Made by a program: the position numbers and the translations under genes. The notes under the pieces were generated by a model. It did no database searches. It saw only the letters and a list, made by a program, of their open reading frames with translations, and was not told the origin of the DNA. A DNA stretch of 64,000 nucleotides from Streptomyces apocyni (GTDB lineage Bacteria; Actinomycetota; Actinomycetes; Streptomycetales; Streptomycetaceae), in contig NZ_WHOM01000040.1 in assembly GCF_009739465.1 (NCBI RefSeq), positions 238,541 to 302,540 of the forward strand. The letters are read 5' to 3'. This document shows positions 26,443-35,900 of this stretch, piece by piece (the first letter of the stretch is position 1; every line of letters starts with the position of its first letter).

Positions 26443-27006
26443 CTAGGAGGACGACCTGTCCGGCGTCGACCCGTCCGGCGTTGACGCGTCCGGCGTTGGC
26501 GCGTCCGACGACGGCTCGTCCGATGTCGACGCCGCCGCTTGCCGCGCCGAGAGCGCGGAGTTGAAGCGGGTGAGCAGCGTGCAGAACGCCTCGCGCTCGC
26601 TGGGGGCCCAGTCCTCGGTCAGCTGCGCCATCAGCTCACGTCGCGAGGACCGCACCTCCTCCAGCCTGGCCTGCCCGCGCGGCGAGAGCTGCAGGACCAC
26701 GGCGCGGCCGTCGTCGGGGTGCGAGGCGCGGTTCACCAGGCCGCTCTCCACCAGCGGGGCGACCTGCCGGGTGACCGTCGACGAGTCGATCCCCATGCTG
26801 GCCGCGAGCGCCTTGACGCCCATCGGGCCCTCGGTGTCGAGTCGGTTGAGCAGCAGATACGCCGCGCGGTCCATGGAGTTGCGCACCTGACCGACTCCAC
26901 CGAGCCGGGTCTGTTCGGCACGGCGCGCGAAGACGGCAACCTCGTGTTGCAGGCTGTCGAGGAGGCCGGGGCTGCCGGCGGTCGTCATGTCCGAAGGTGT
27001 GGGCAT
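26443..27006 (-). CDS. MarR family transcriptional regulator
   Basis: The 187-residue winged-helix protein has LLLNRLDTEGPMGVKALAASMGIDSSTVTRQV, the MarR recognition region, and the wing SHPDDGRAVVLQLSPRG. The C-terminal 30 residues are a low-complexity run of Ser/Thr-Pro-Asp repeats. Divergent from the threonine dehydratase gene by 153 bases; it may regulate that gene or itself. The natural ligand is unknown. Confidence 0.87.
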   Translation of the reverse strand: MPTPSDMTTAGSPGLLDSLQHEVAVFARRAEQTRLGGVGQVRNSMDRAAYLLLNRLDTEGPMGVKALAASMGIDSSTVTRQVAPLVESGLVNRASHPDDGRAVVLQLSPRGQARLEEVRSSRRELMAQLTEDWAPSEREAFCTLLTRFNSALSARQAAASTSDEPSSDAPTPDASTPDGSTPDRSSS

Positions 27007-27159
27007 GGCCGGGGGCTCACTTCATGCGAGGGGCGGGAGGACGGAGGATGGGGGACAGAGTACGCGGCTCGCGCCTTGCCCGTACCTGCGCGGGCCAAAC
27101 CCGTGGGGCTCCCTTCTGGCCCCTGCGCCACGCGAGCCGTCCGGTGCCAGACTTGCGTC

Positions 27160-28455
27160 ATGAGCTACGGCACGCCTGACTCCCTTCCCACCCCGGACGT
27201 CACCCCGGACGCCACGCCGGACGCCGCCCCGAGTCCCGCCCCCAGTCCCGTTCAGGCGGTGACCCTCGACGATGTGCGCGAGGCGCAGAAGATGCTCTCC
27301 GGGGTCGCGCGGGTGACCGCCATGGAAGGCAGTCGGCACCTGACCCAACTGGTGGGCTCCCCGGTCCACTTCAAGTGCGAGAACCTCCAGCGCACGGGCT
27401 CCTTCAAGCTGCGTGGCGCCTATGTGCGGATCGCCGCTCTGAGCCCGGAGCAGCGCGCGGCCGGGGTGGTCGCGGCGAGCGCGGGCAACCACGCCCAGGG
27501 CGTCGCGCTGGCCTCCTCGCTGCTCGGCGTACGGTCCACGGTCTTCATGCCCGCCGGGGCCCCGCTGCCGAAGATCGCGGCCACCCGCGACTACGGCGCG
27601 GAAGTGCGGCTGCACGGGCACGTCGTTGACGAGACGCTGGCCGCGGCCGAGGAGTACGCCCGTAAGACCGGCGCCGTGTTCATCCACCCCTTCGACCACG
27701 CCGACATCATCGCGGGCCAGGGCACGGTCGGCCTGGAGATCCTGGAGCAGTGCCCCGAGGTGCGCACGGTCGTGGTCGGCATCGGCGGCGGCGGTCTCGC
27801 GGCCGGGATCGCGGTGGCGGTCAAGGCGCTCCGCCCCGATGTGCGGGTGGTCGGGGTGCAGGCGGCGGGCGCGGCCGCCTATCCGCCGTCGCTGGCGGCC
27901 GGGCGCCCGGTGGCGATCGAGAACCCGGTGACGATGGCGGACGGCATCAAGGTCGGCCGTCCCGGCGACGTTCCGTTCAAAATCATTGGCGGACTGGTGG
28001 ACGAAGTCCGTACGGTCTCCGAGGACGCGCTCTCCAGCGCGCTGTTGCTCTGCCTGGAGCGGGCCAAGCTGGTGGTCGAACCAGCGGGCGCGAGTCCCGT
28101 GGCGGCGCTGCTCGGCGAGCCGGAGTCCTTCGAGGGTCCGGTGGTCGCGGTGCTGTCGGGTGGCAATGTCGATCCGCTGTTGATGCAGCGGATTCTGCGG
28201 CACGGCATGGCGGCGGCGGGCAGGTATCTGTCCCTGCGGCTGCGTCTTACCGACCGGCCGGGGGTGCTGGCCACGCTCCTGGGGGCGTTGTCAGTGGTGG
28301 ATGCCAATGTGTTGGACGTGAGCCACGTACGCACCGACCCACGGCTTGGGCTCACCGAGGCGGAGGTGGAGTTGCATCTGGAGACGAAGGGGCCGGAGCA
28401 CTGCGCCGAGGTGAGCGCGGCGCTGCGGGAGGCGGGCTACACGGTCATGACCTGA
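27160..28455 (+). CDS. ilvA: Threonine ammonia-lyase (threonine dehydratase)
   Basis: The 431-residue PLP enzyme has the Schiff-base lysine in QRTGSFKLRGAY (Lys83), the AASAGNHAQGVALA and GIGGGGLAAGIAVAVKA motifs, and a C-terminal ACT-like domain (SLRLRLTDRPGVLATLLGAL). It converts threonine to 2-oxobutanoate, supplying isoleucine synthesis and propionyl-CoA. The catabolic and biosynthetic forms are not separable by eye; the single ACT domain is shorter than in the classical biosynthetic enzyme. The first 33 residues are Pro/Thr/Ala-rich. The ATG at 27160 is chosen because the upstream open frame overlaps the divergent MarR gene. Confidence 0.92.
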   Translation: MSYGTPDSLPTPDVTPDATPDAAPSPAPSPVQAVTLDDVREAQKMLSGVARVTAMEGSRHLTQLVGSPVHFKCENLQRTGSFKLRGAYVRIAALSPEQRAAGVVAASAGNHAQGVALASSLLGVRSTVFMPAGAPLPKIAATRDYGAEVRLHGHVVDETLAAAEEYARKTGAVFIHPFDHADIIAGQGTVGLEILEQCPEVRTVVVGIGGGGLAAGIAVAVKALRPDVRVVGVQAAGAAAYPPSLAAGRPVAIENPVTMADGIKVGRPGDVPFKIIGGLVDEVRTVSEDALSSALLLCLERAKLVVEPAGASPVAALLGEPESFEGPVVAVLSGGNVDPLLMQRILRHGMAAAGRYLSLRLRLTDRPGVLATLLGALSVVDANVLDVSHVRTDPRLGLTEAEVELHLETKGPEHCAEVSAALREAGYTVMT

Positions 28456-28605
28456 CGCGAGACCACCCGACGCGACCTGCGCAACTACCCGGCATGACGC
28501 GATGTATCGCGTTAGGCTGGGTGGGTGTCGCTGTTCCACCAGGCGGAGCACGTCCGTCACACCTAGGATCTACGCAGACTCACCCGAAACACTGGGAGAA
28601 CTCAC

Positions 28606-29631
28606 ATGCCAGGCGCCATCTACGCCGAAGGGCTGGTCAAGCACTTCGGCGACGTAAAGGCTCTGGACGGCGTCGATATCGATGTCCCCGAAGGCACGGT
28701 TCTCGGCCTCCTCGGGCCGAACGGTGCCGGTAAGACCACCACGGTGCGCTGCCTCACGACGCTGCTCACGCCGGACAGCGGCAAGGCGGTCGTGGCGGGC
28801 ATCGACGTCCTCAAGCACCCCAACGAAGTACGGCACTCCATCGGCCTGTCCGGCCAATTCGCCGCCGTCGACGAGTACCTGACCGGCCGCGAGAACCTTC
28901 AGATGGTCGGCCAGCTCTACCAGATGAGCGCACGGGACGCGAAGAAGCGGGCGGGGGAGCTGCTGGACCGGTTCAACCTCGCGGACGCCGCCGACCGCCC
29001 CTCCAAGACGTACTCGGGCGGTATGCGCCGCAGGCTCGACCTCGCGGCCGCCCTCGTGGTCTCACCACCGGTGATGTTCATGGACGAGCCGACCACCGGA
29101 CTCGACCCCCGCAACCGCCAGGCGCTGTGGGACGTCATCCGGGAGCTGGTCGGCGGCGGTACGACCCTGCTGCTGACCACCCAGTACCTCGAAGAGGCCG
29201 ACCACCTGGCGCACGACATCTGCGTCATCGACCACGGCCGGGTCATCGCCCGCGGCACATCCGACCAGCTCAAGTCCCAGACGGGCGGCGAACGCGTCGA
29301 GGTCGTCGTGCACGAGCGCGAGCAGATCGCGCCCGCCGACGAGGTGCTGCGCGGCTTCGGCAAGGGCGCCACCACCGTCGAGGAGCACACCCGCAAGCTG
29401 ACCGTTCCGGTCACCGGTGGCGCCAAGCTGCTGGCCGAGGTGATCCGGGAGCTGGACGCCCGCGGCATCGAGATAGACGACATCGGACTGCGCCGCCCGA
29501 CCCTCGACGACGTCTTCATCTCGCTCACCGGCCACACGGCCGAGACGGCGGAGGAAGACACCGAGGCGGGCGGGCTCGTCCAGGACGCGAAGCCCCGGCC
29601 GGGCAAGAAGACGAAGGAGGAGGCCAAGTGA
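28606..29631 (+). CDS. ABC transporter ATP-binding protein (DrrA family)
   Basis: The 341-residue protein has Walker A GPNGAGKTT (about 38-46), the signature YSGGMRRRLDLAAALV and Walker B VMFMDEPTTGLDP. A C-terminal accessory domain (VVVHEREQIAPADEVLRGF to GIEIDDIGLRRPTLDDVFISL) is the DrrA-type DUF4162 tail. It pairs with the permease gene that overlaps its stop. DrrAB-type exporters pump hydrophobic drugs or lipids; the substrate here is unknown. A good GGGAGA site precedes the ATG. The last 25 residues are Lys/Glu-rich. Confidence 0.93.
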   Translation: MPGAIYAEGLVKHFGDVKALDGVDIDVPEGTVLGLLGPNGAGKTTTVRCLTTLLTPDSGKAVVAGIDVLKHPNEVRHSIGLSGQFAAVDEYLTGRENLQMVGQLYQMSARDAKKRAGELLDRFNLADAADRPSKTYSGGMRRRLDLAAALVVSPPVMFMDEPTTGLDPRNRQALWDVIRELVGGGTTLLLTTQYLEEADHLAHDICVIDHGRVIARGTSDQLKSQTGGERVEVVVHEREQIAPADEVLRGFGKGATTVEEHTRKLTVPVTGGAKLLAEVIRELDARGIEIDDIGLRRPTLDDVFISLTGHTAETAEEDTEAGGLVQDAKPRPGKKTKEEAK

Positions 29632-30479
29632 GTGCCGTAACCGAAGCCGTGAAGCCCCGGACCCCCGTGGCCAGCGGCGGAGTCAGCCAGTCGGTCCGGG
29701 ACTCGCTCGTCGTCGCCAAGCGCAATCTGATTCGCATGAGCCGCATCCCCGAGATGGTCATCTTCGGGCTCATCCAGCCGGTCATGTTCGTCATCCTGTT
29801 CACGTACGTGTTCGGTGGCTCGATGAACATCGGCGGCACCACCGACCCCGGCGTGTACAAGGAGTTCCTGATGGCGGGCATCTTCGCCCAGACCGTCACC
29901 TTCGCCACCGCCGGTGCCGGTGCGGGCATCGCCGACGACATGCACAAGGGCCTGATCGACCGCTTCCGGTCGCTGCCCATGGCGCGTGGCGCGGTCCTGA
30001 CCGGCCGCACCCTCGCTGACCTGGTGCAGACGGCGCTGACCCTGTTCGTCCTGGCCCTGGTCGCCCTGCTCGTCGGCTGGCGCACCCACACCAGCATCGT
30101 GGAGGTGCTCGCCGCCTTCGGGCTGCTGCTCCTGCTGGGATACGCCTTCACCTGGGTCGGCGCACTGATCGGCCTCTCGGTCCGTACCCCGGAGGCGGCG
30201 ACCTCAGGCGGACTGATCTGGCTGTTCCCGGTCACCTTCGTCTCGAACGCCTTCGTGGACTCCAGCAAGATGACCCCCTGGCTGCGCCATGTCGCCGACT
30301 GGAACCCCTTCAGCGCCACGGTCCAGGCCTGCCGGGAGCTCTTCGGCAACCCCGGTGTCTCAGACTCCGGCGCCTGGCCGATGGAGCACCCGGTCATCGC
30401 CTCGGTGCTCTACTCGGTCGCCATCATCGTGATCTTCCGGACTCTGGCGGTCCGTAAGTACCGCAACGCCACAGCCTGA
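29628..30479 (+). CDS. ABC-2 type transporter permease (DrrB family)
   Basis: The 283-residue membrane protein has about six hydrophobic segments (MVIFGLIQPVMFVILFTYV, ALTLFVLALVALLVGW, LAAFGLLLLLGYAFTWVGAL, VIASVLYSVAIIVIF) and the ABC-2 permease loop with MHKGLIDRFRSLPMARGAVL. It begins at GTG 29628, overlapping the stop of the ATPase gene (GTGA), with GGAGGAGG upstream, so the two are coupled. Together they form an exporter with two subunits. Confidence 0.92.
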   Translation: MSAVTEAVKPRTPVASGGVSQSVRDSLVVAKRNLIRMSRIPEMVIFGLIQPVMFVILFTYVFGGSMNIGGTTDPGVYKEFLMAGIFAQTVTFATAGAGAGIADDMHKGLIDRFRSLPMARGAVLTGRTLADLVQTALTLFVLALVALLVGWRTHTSIVEVLAAFGLLLLLGYAFTWVGALIGLSVRTPEAATSGGLIWLFPVTFVSNAFVDSSKMTPWLRHVADWNPFSATVQACRELFGNPGVSDSGAWPMEHPVIASVLYSVAIIVIFRTLAVRKYRNATA

Positions 30480-30492
30480 CGCGGCACGACCA

Positions 30493-30539
30493 GACATGAA
30501 GGGGCCCCCGGCCGGGAACGGCTGGGGCCCCTTCATGTC
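30493..30539. terminator. Strong intrinsic terminator
   Basis: Perfect 16-base arms at 30493-30508 and 30524-30539 flank a 15-base loop after the ABC operon. It lies between convergent genes and probably serves greA as well. Confidence 0.85.
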
Positions 30540-30553
30540 GTGCGCTGCGCGCC

Positions 30554-31051
30554 TCAGCCCTGATACGGCTTGGCGTCGAGGATCTTCACCGAGGCCATCT
30601 TGCCGTTCGGCAGTTCGTACTCGGCGGTCGAGCCGACCTTCTGGCCGTTCACACCCGAGCCGAGCGGGGACTGCGGCGAGTAGGTCGCGATGTCCTCGGA
30701 CGCGTACTCACGGGAGGCCAGCAGAAACTGCGTGGTGTCGTCCTCGTCGCCGTCGAAGGCGATCGTCACGACCATGCCGGGGGCGACCGTGCCATCGGCC
30801 GCCGGTGCCTGGCCTACCTTGGCATGCTCGAGCATCTGTGTGAGCTGGCGCACACGGAGCTCCTGCTTGCCCTGCTCCTCTTTGGCCGCGTGGTACCCGC
30901 CGTTCTCCCGCAGGTCGCCCTCCTCGCGCGCCTCCGCGATCTTCGTGGCGATCTCGGTGCGAGCAGGACCAGACAGATACTCCAGCTCGGCCTTGAGCTG
31001 GTTGTACGCCTCCTGGGTCAGCCAGGTGACGTTGTCGCTGGTCTGGGTCAC
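30554..31051 (-). CDS. greA: Transcription elongation factor GreA
   Basis: The 165-residue protein has the GreA coiled-coil N-terminus (LTQEAYNQLKAELEYLSGPAR, EIATKIAEAREEGDLRENGGY) whose acidic DLREN tip stimulates RNA cleavage by stalled RNA polymerase. The C-terminal globular domain (SPLGSGVNGQKVGSTAEYELPNG) binds polymerase. It is GTG-started with GAGGAG upstream. Confidence 0.95.
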   Translation of the reverse strand: MTQTSDNVTWLTQEAYNQLKAELEYLSGPARTEIATKIAEAREEGDLRENGGYHAAKEEQGKQELRVRQLTQMLEHAKVGQAPAADGTVAPGMVVTIAFDGDEDDTTQFLLASREYASEDIATYSPQSPLGSGVNGQKVGSTAEYELPNGKMASVKILDAKPYQG

Positions 31052-31193
31052 AGGTGCTCCTCGTCGGTACTGGGAAATACAAGCATCGCCCTACCCCCAA
31101 GGATGTTCCCTCACGGGTGGGCGAAACCACGAGCCTAACAATTCCGGTGCAAAAGGGGGAGGAGGTAAGCCGCTGCTTTCGCGTTAACGCAGG

Positions 31194-31586
31194 TCAGACG
31201 GCGTTACACGCGACGAGCTCGACGCTGGTCGCCTCGTCGGTCGTGCGCATGGTGAGGTCCGCGACCACCAGAGACGCACGGTCGTCGACCGAGAAGTCCT
31301 TACGGCCGACCTCGGCGCCGCTCTCGGCGATCGCGCGCAGGGTGCACACGCCCGGCGTCTCGGGGTCCTTGCGGATCTCCAGGCGGGCCTGGACCTCGTC
31401 CTCCGAGAGCACCTTGAACGTGATCATCTCGCCGCTGAAGGCGTTGGCGGCCGAGACGTAGTGGTACCCGATCCAGCCGACGAACCCGAGCAACAGGACC
31501 CCCAGCGCGGCGCCCACGATCTTGAGCTTGCGGTCGACGCGGGCTTCGGCCGAGCGCCCGTAACGGCCATCAGGCACGGCGCTCAT
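31194..31586 (-). CDS. DUF4307 membrane protein
   Basis: The 130-residue protein has a transmembrane helix (IVGAALGVLLLGFVGWIGYHYV) near residues 25-45 and an extracytoplasmic beta-rich domain (ITFKVLSEDEVQARLEIRKDPETPGVCTLRA) with cysteines at both ends (VCTLR, VACNAV) that could pair. This is the DUF4307 pattern, usually found beside the mycothiol amidase gene mca in actinobacteria, as here. Function unknown. Confidence 0.87.
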   Translation of the reverse strand: MSAVPDGRYGRSAEARVDRKLKIVGAALGVLLLGFVGWIGYHYVSAANAFSGEMITFKVLSEDEVQARLEIRKDPETPGVCTLRAIAESGAEVGRKDFSVDDRASLVVADLTMRTTDEATSVELVACNAV

Positions 31587-31714
31587 GATCGTTCCTCTCC
31601 GGTGGGGCTTCAGGGGAATTATCCGCCCCTGACTACGGTCACTATAAGAGTCGCCCAAACGCGCCGAATCACCGAGGGGCACACTCGAGGCGCCCGATAT
31701 ACGAGGATCGAGTC

Positions 31715-32596
31715 TTGACTGAGCAGCTGCGACTGATGGCCGTACACGCCCACCCCGACGACGAGTCGAGCAAGGGTGCGGCCACCATGGCCAAGTACGT
31801 GTCCGAGGGGGTGGACGTGCTGGTCGCCACCTGCACGGGCGGTGAGCGTGGCTCCATCCTCAACCCCAAGCTCCAGGGGGACGCCTATATCGAGGAGAAC
31901 ATCCACGAGGTCCGCGCCAAGGAGATGGACGAGGCGCGCGAGATCCTCGGCGTCAAGCAGGAGTGGCTCGGCTTCGTCGACTCCGGGCTGCCCGAGGGCG
32001 ACCCGCTGCCGCCGCTGCCCGAGGGATGCTTCGCCCTGGAGGACGTCGACAAGGCGGCGGGCGCGCTGGTCCGGCTGATCCGTGACTTCCGGCCGCAGGT
32101 CATCACGACGTACGACGAGAACGGCGGCTACCCGCACCCCGACCACATCATGACCCACGAGATCACGATGGTGGCCTTCGACGGCGCGGCGGACGCCGAG
32201 AAGTACCCCGAGTCGGAGTTCGGCCCGGTGTTCCAGCCGCAGAAGCTCTACTACAACCAGGGCTTCAACCGCCCGCGCACCGAGGCCCTGCACAAGGCGC
32301 TCCTGGACGAGGGTATGGAGTCGCCGTACGGGGACTGGCTCAAGCGCTGGGACGAGTTCGAGCGCGTCGAGCGCACCCTGACGACGCATGTGCCGTGCAG
32401 CGACTTCTTCGAGGTCCGCGACAAGGCGCTGATCGCGCACGCCACCCAGATCGACCCCGACGGCGGATGGTTCCGGGTGCCGATGGACCTCCAGAAGAAG
32501 GTCTGGCCGACGGAAGAGTACGAGCTCGCGAAGTCGCTCGTGGACACTTCCCTCCCCGAGGACGACCTCTTCGCGGGCATCCGCGACAATGCCTAG
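31715..32596 (+). CDS. mca: Mycothiol conjugate amidase
   Basis: The 293-residue zinc amidase of the GlcNAc-PI deacetylase (LmbE) family has the metal motif AHPDDESS and HPDHIMTHEITM. Mca cleaves mycothiol S-conjugates so that toxins leave as mercapturates, a hallmark of actinobacteria. The longer length and ENGGYPHPDH region match Mca rather than MshB. It starts at TTG 31715, with GAGG eight bases upstream. Confidence 0.94.
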   Translation: MTEQLRLMAVHAHPDDESSKGAATMAKYVSEGVDVLVATCTGGERGSILNPKLQGDAYIEENIHEVRAKEMDEAREILGVKQEWLGFVDSGLPEGDPLPPLPEGCFALEDVDKAAGALVRLIRDFRPQVITTYDENGGYPHPDHIMTHEITMVAFDGAADAEKYPESEFGPVFQPQKLYYNQGFNRPRTEALHKALLDEGMESPYGDWLKRWDEFERVERTLTTHVPCSDFFEVRDKALIAHATQIDPDGGWFRVPMDLQKKVWPTEEYELAKSLVDTSLPEDDLFAGIRDNA

Positions 32597-32864
32597 CGTG
32601 AACGTAAATCTGGCACTTACGCAGCTTGTCCCACTCGCCGAGGAGTTCGACAAGAACAAGGTGACCCCGGGCGTCCTCGGCTTTGTCGTCTTCGCGGCGC
32701 TCGCGGGCGGCGTGTGGCTGCTGATGAAGTCGATGAGCCGCCACATGGGCAGGGTCTCCTTCGAGGAGACCCCCGCCGCGTCCGGTTCCGCGTCCGGCTC
32801 TCCGTCCGCGTCTGGTGACGACCAGCCCGCGAAGGGCGCCGCCGCCGAGCCGCGGCAGGGCTGA
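32589..32864 (+). CDS. Small membrane protein downstream of mca
   Basis: The 91-residue protein has one central transmembrane helix (LGFVVFAALAGGVWLLMKSM) and a C-terminal Ser/Gly/Ala-rich tail. Its ATG at 32589 overlaps the last eight bases of mca; a GTG at 32598 is an alternative. It is coupled to mca, a conserved order in Streptomyces as far as I recall. Function unknown. Confidence 0.78.
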   Translation: MPSVNVNLALTQLVPLAEEFDKNKVTPGVLGFVVFAALAGGVWLLMKSMSRHMGRVSFEETPAASGSASGSPSASGDDQPAKGAAAEPRQG

Positions 32865-32884
32865 CGCGCTGGGTGAGCGCCCGC

Positions 32885-32945
32885 TCACCCAGCGCCCGGC
32901 CACCCCCAGCGCCGGCCACCCAGCGCCGGCCACCCAGCGCCCGGC
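32885..32945. repeat. CACCCAGCGCCGG-type tandem repeat
   Basis: About four imperfect copies of a 14-base unit based on CCACCCAGCGCCGG fill most of the 96-base gap between the convergent mca-operon gene and the STAND gene. It may form hairpins and act as a terminator, or be neutral slippage. Confidence 0.65.
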
Positions 32946-32960
32946 GACCGCGCGCGCCGC

Positions 32961-35900
32961 TCACCTCGCGCGCACCGGGCCCCCGGTCCGTACGCCCATG
33001 ACCTCGCGGGCGTGCCGGTCCGGCACCAGCCCGAGCCGCCAGGCCTGCCATCCCGCGGGCAGGTCGATGCCGCGCTCCAGGACCAGCCGGTACGTGGCCA
33101 GGTGCGAGGTCAGCTTGGTGTCGCGCGCGGCGTGCGCGGCCTTGGCGAGCCGGGAGAGCTCCTCCTGCGCGACGGCCGTGCCGACCTCGGACCCGCCCGG
33201 CGACGCGTACGGCAGCAGCGTGCAGCGCAGGAACCGGGCCCAGTCCTCACCGCGCCGGTCGCCGTACCCGGCGAACAGCGCCACCGCCTCGTCGCACAGC
33301 GTCAGCGCCTGCTGCGAGCGGTTGTTCCCGGCGTCCACCACGGCCAGCTCCAGGCACGTCCACGCCTCGCCGTGCGCGACGCCGACGCGCTGGAAGTCGG
33401 CGCGGGCGTCGACCAGGAGCTGCCGGGCGAACCCGGAGTTGCGCAGCGAGCCCGTACGGGCGGCGCTCTGGTCCCGGGTCACCCGGCCCGAGTGGTGCCG
33501 GGCGCAGGCCAGACCGTAGACGTCCCGCATCCGCGAGAACATCGTCCGGGCCCGCTCCAGCGCCCGTACCGCGTGGTCCAGGACGCCGGTCTCCTCCAGG
33601 GCCTGGCCCAGGTAGTAGTGGGTCCACGCCTCGCCGCGCGCGTCCTCGTTGTCCCGGTGCCGGGTCAGCGCCTGCCGCAGCCCGTCCGCCGCGGGACCCG
33701 GATCACCCGCGACCAGCCGGGCCCGCGCCAGCTGCGTCCCCGCCCACGCCTCGCCCCGGGCGTCATGGGTCCGCCCGTACAGCTCCAGGGCGTGCCGCAG
33801 CTCGCCCTCCGCCCGCCGTACGTCGTCCATCCGCAGGCACACCTGCCCGAGCTGGAAGTGCGCCCACGCCTGGCCGTGTACCGACTCGCTCTCGCGGTGC
33901 AGCACCAGCGCGTTCTCCAGCAGGCTCAGCGCCTCGGCCACCTGCCCCCGGTCGCGTTCGACCGCGCCCAGCGCGTGCAGCGTCCACGCCCGGTCCCCGG
34001 CCAGCTCCTCCGCCGCCTGGAGGTCCAGCGCCTCACTCAGCTTCGCCGCGGCCTGCGACAACTGCCCCTGGTGGTGCAGCGTGATCCCCAGCGAGCACAG
34101 CGCGCGGGCCGCCCCCGCCTCGTGGTGCGCCTCGAAGTACAGGTCCACCACCGACGCCAGTGACGTCCGCGCCTTGTCCAGTTCGCCGAGCTGCCGGGCC
34201 GCGATGCCCGTACGCCACTGCACGGACCGGCCGAGCAGCCCCTCGCCGACGGCCTGCGACAGCTCGCTGAGCTCGCCGAGCCGGTACAGGTCGCCGCGCA
34301 GCAGGCAGTAGTCACACAGCGCGCCCAGCAGATCCAGTACGGTCTGCTGCCGCACCCCCTCTGCCTGCCGCAGCGCCGCCGTGATGAAGCTGGACTCGTC
34401 GTCCAGCCAGCGCAGCGCCGCGTCCAGCGAGGTGAAGCCGTGCGGGCCCACCTGGTCGGCGCGGGTCGAGGTCTTGCCGTCGACCAGCCGGATCACCGAG
34501 TCCGCGAGCTCCGCGTAGTGGGCGATCAGGCGTTCCTGCGCGGCGGTACGTTCCTGGGGGTCCTCCTCATCCCGCAGGCGGGCCTGGACGAAGGCACGGA
34601 CCGTGTCATGCAGCCGGTAGCGGTGGCCTTGGACCGGCATCACGAGACCGGCCGCGGCCAGCGCCGACAGCAGCCGCCCCGCCTCCCCCTCATCCGCGGC
34701 CAGCAGCGCCCCGGCCGCGGGCGCCCCCAGCGAGGCCCGGCCCGCCAGCGCGAGCCGCCTGAGCAGCCGCCGTGCCGCCTCACTCTGGTCGGTGTAGCGC
34801 AGCCACAGCACCCGCTCGACCGGGTCCACCGGACCGTACGCCGCCAGATCACCGGCCAGCTGCCGGGGCGTACGGGGCCCGAGTGAGGACCCCGCCGCGC
34901 GCAGCGCCAGCGGCAGCCCGCCGCACAACTCCCGTACCTCGTCGCACGCTTCGGCGTCATACGGGCCGCTCGGGTCTTGGGCGACCTCCCGCAGCAGCTC
35001 TTCGGCGCCCGCCGAGTCCAGCGGCTCGACCGGCAGCTGGTGCACCCACGCCGGAAGGTCGTCCGGCAGCTCCAGTGCCTCCGCCGCCGTCACCAGGATC
35101 AGGCTGTCCGACCGCTCCGGCACCAGCGCCCGCACCTGCGCCGCGTCGCTCACGTCATCCAGTACGACGATCACCGGCAGGCCCGTCAGGTGCTGGTGGT
35201 AGAGCTCGACCAGCCGCTTCAGCTGCTGATCCTTCGACGAGCGGTCCCGGAACAGCAACTGCTCGCGCGGCGCACCGAGCCGGTTCAGCAGATGCAGCAG
35301 CGTGTCCCGCGTGGAGCGTGGCCGCTCCGCCTGGTCACCGCCGCGCATATCCACCACACAGGCACCCCGGAACTGGTCCCGCAGCTCCCGCGCCGCCCGC
35401 ACCGCCAGCGCCGTACGCCCTGATCCCGGCGCCCCGTGCAGCACCACCACCGTCGCCCGGGTCTGGGTGGACGCCCGCGCCGCGTGCACCCACTGCGCGA
35501 TCCGCGCCATCTCCTGCCGCCGCCCGGCGAACGGGCCGCTCGGCTCCGGGAGTTGCCCGAACGACTTCTCCAGGACGTTCCGCCGCCGGGCCGCCGCGCT
35601 CTTGTCCGTACGCCGCTGGGGACGCTTGGCGCCGGAGCCCGTCGCCGCGGCCACCACCCGCTGCTGGTCGAGGAACGGCCGGATGCCCCGCACCTCAAGC
35701 GCCGTGAGCCACTGGAGCCTCAACTGCTCGGGCCCGCCGGGCTGACTCAGCGCCGCGGCCCGCCGATGCGCGGCGGGCCAGTGCACCGCGGCCACCCGGC
35801 CCACGGCCGCCAGCGCGCCCGCCGTCGCCACGACGGCCCCGGCACCGAGCGCGGTCCCCGCGCCCGTACCGAGCACCACATCCGCGACGACCGCCGCCGC

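Noticed and set aside
26539..27159. N-terminal extension of the ilvA frame
   Set aside because: It covers the antisense of the MarR gene and is compositionally unlike IlvA.
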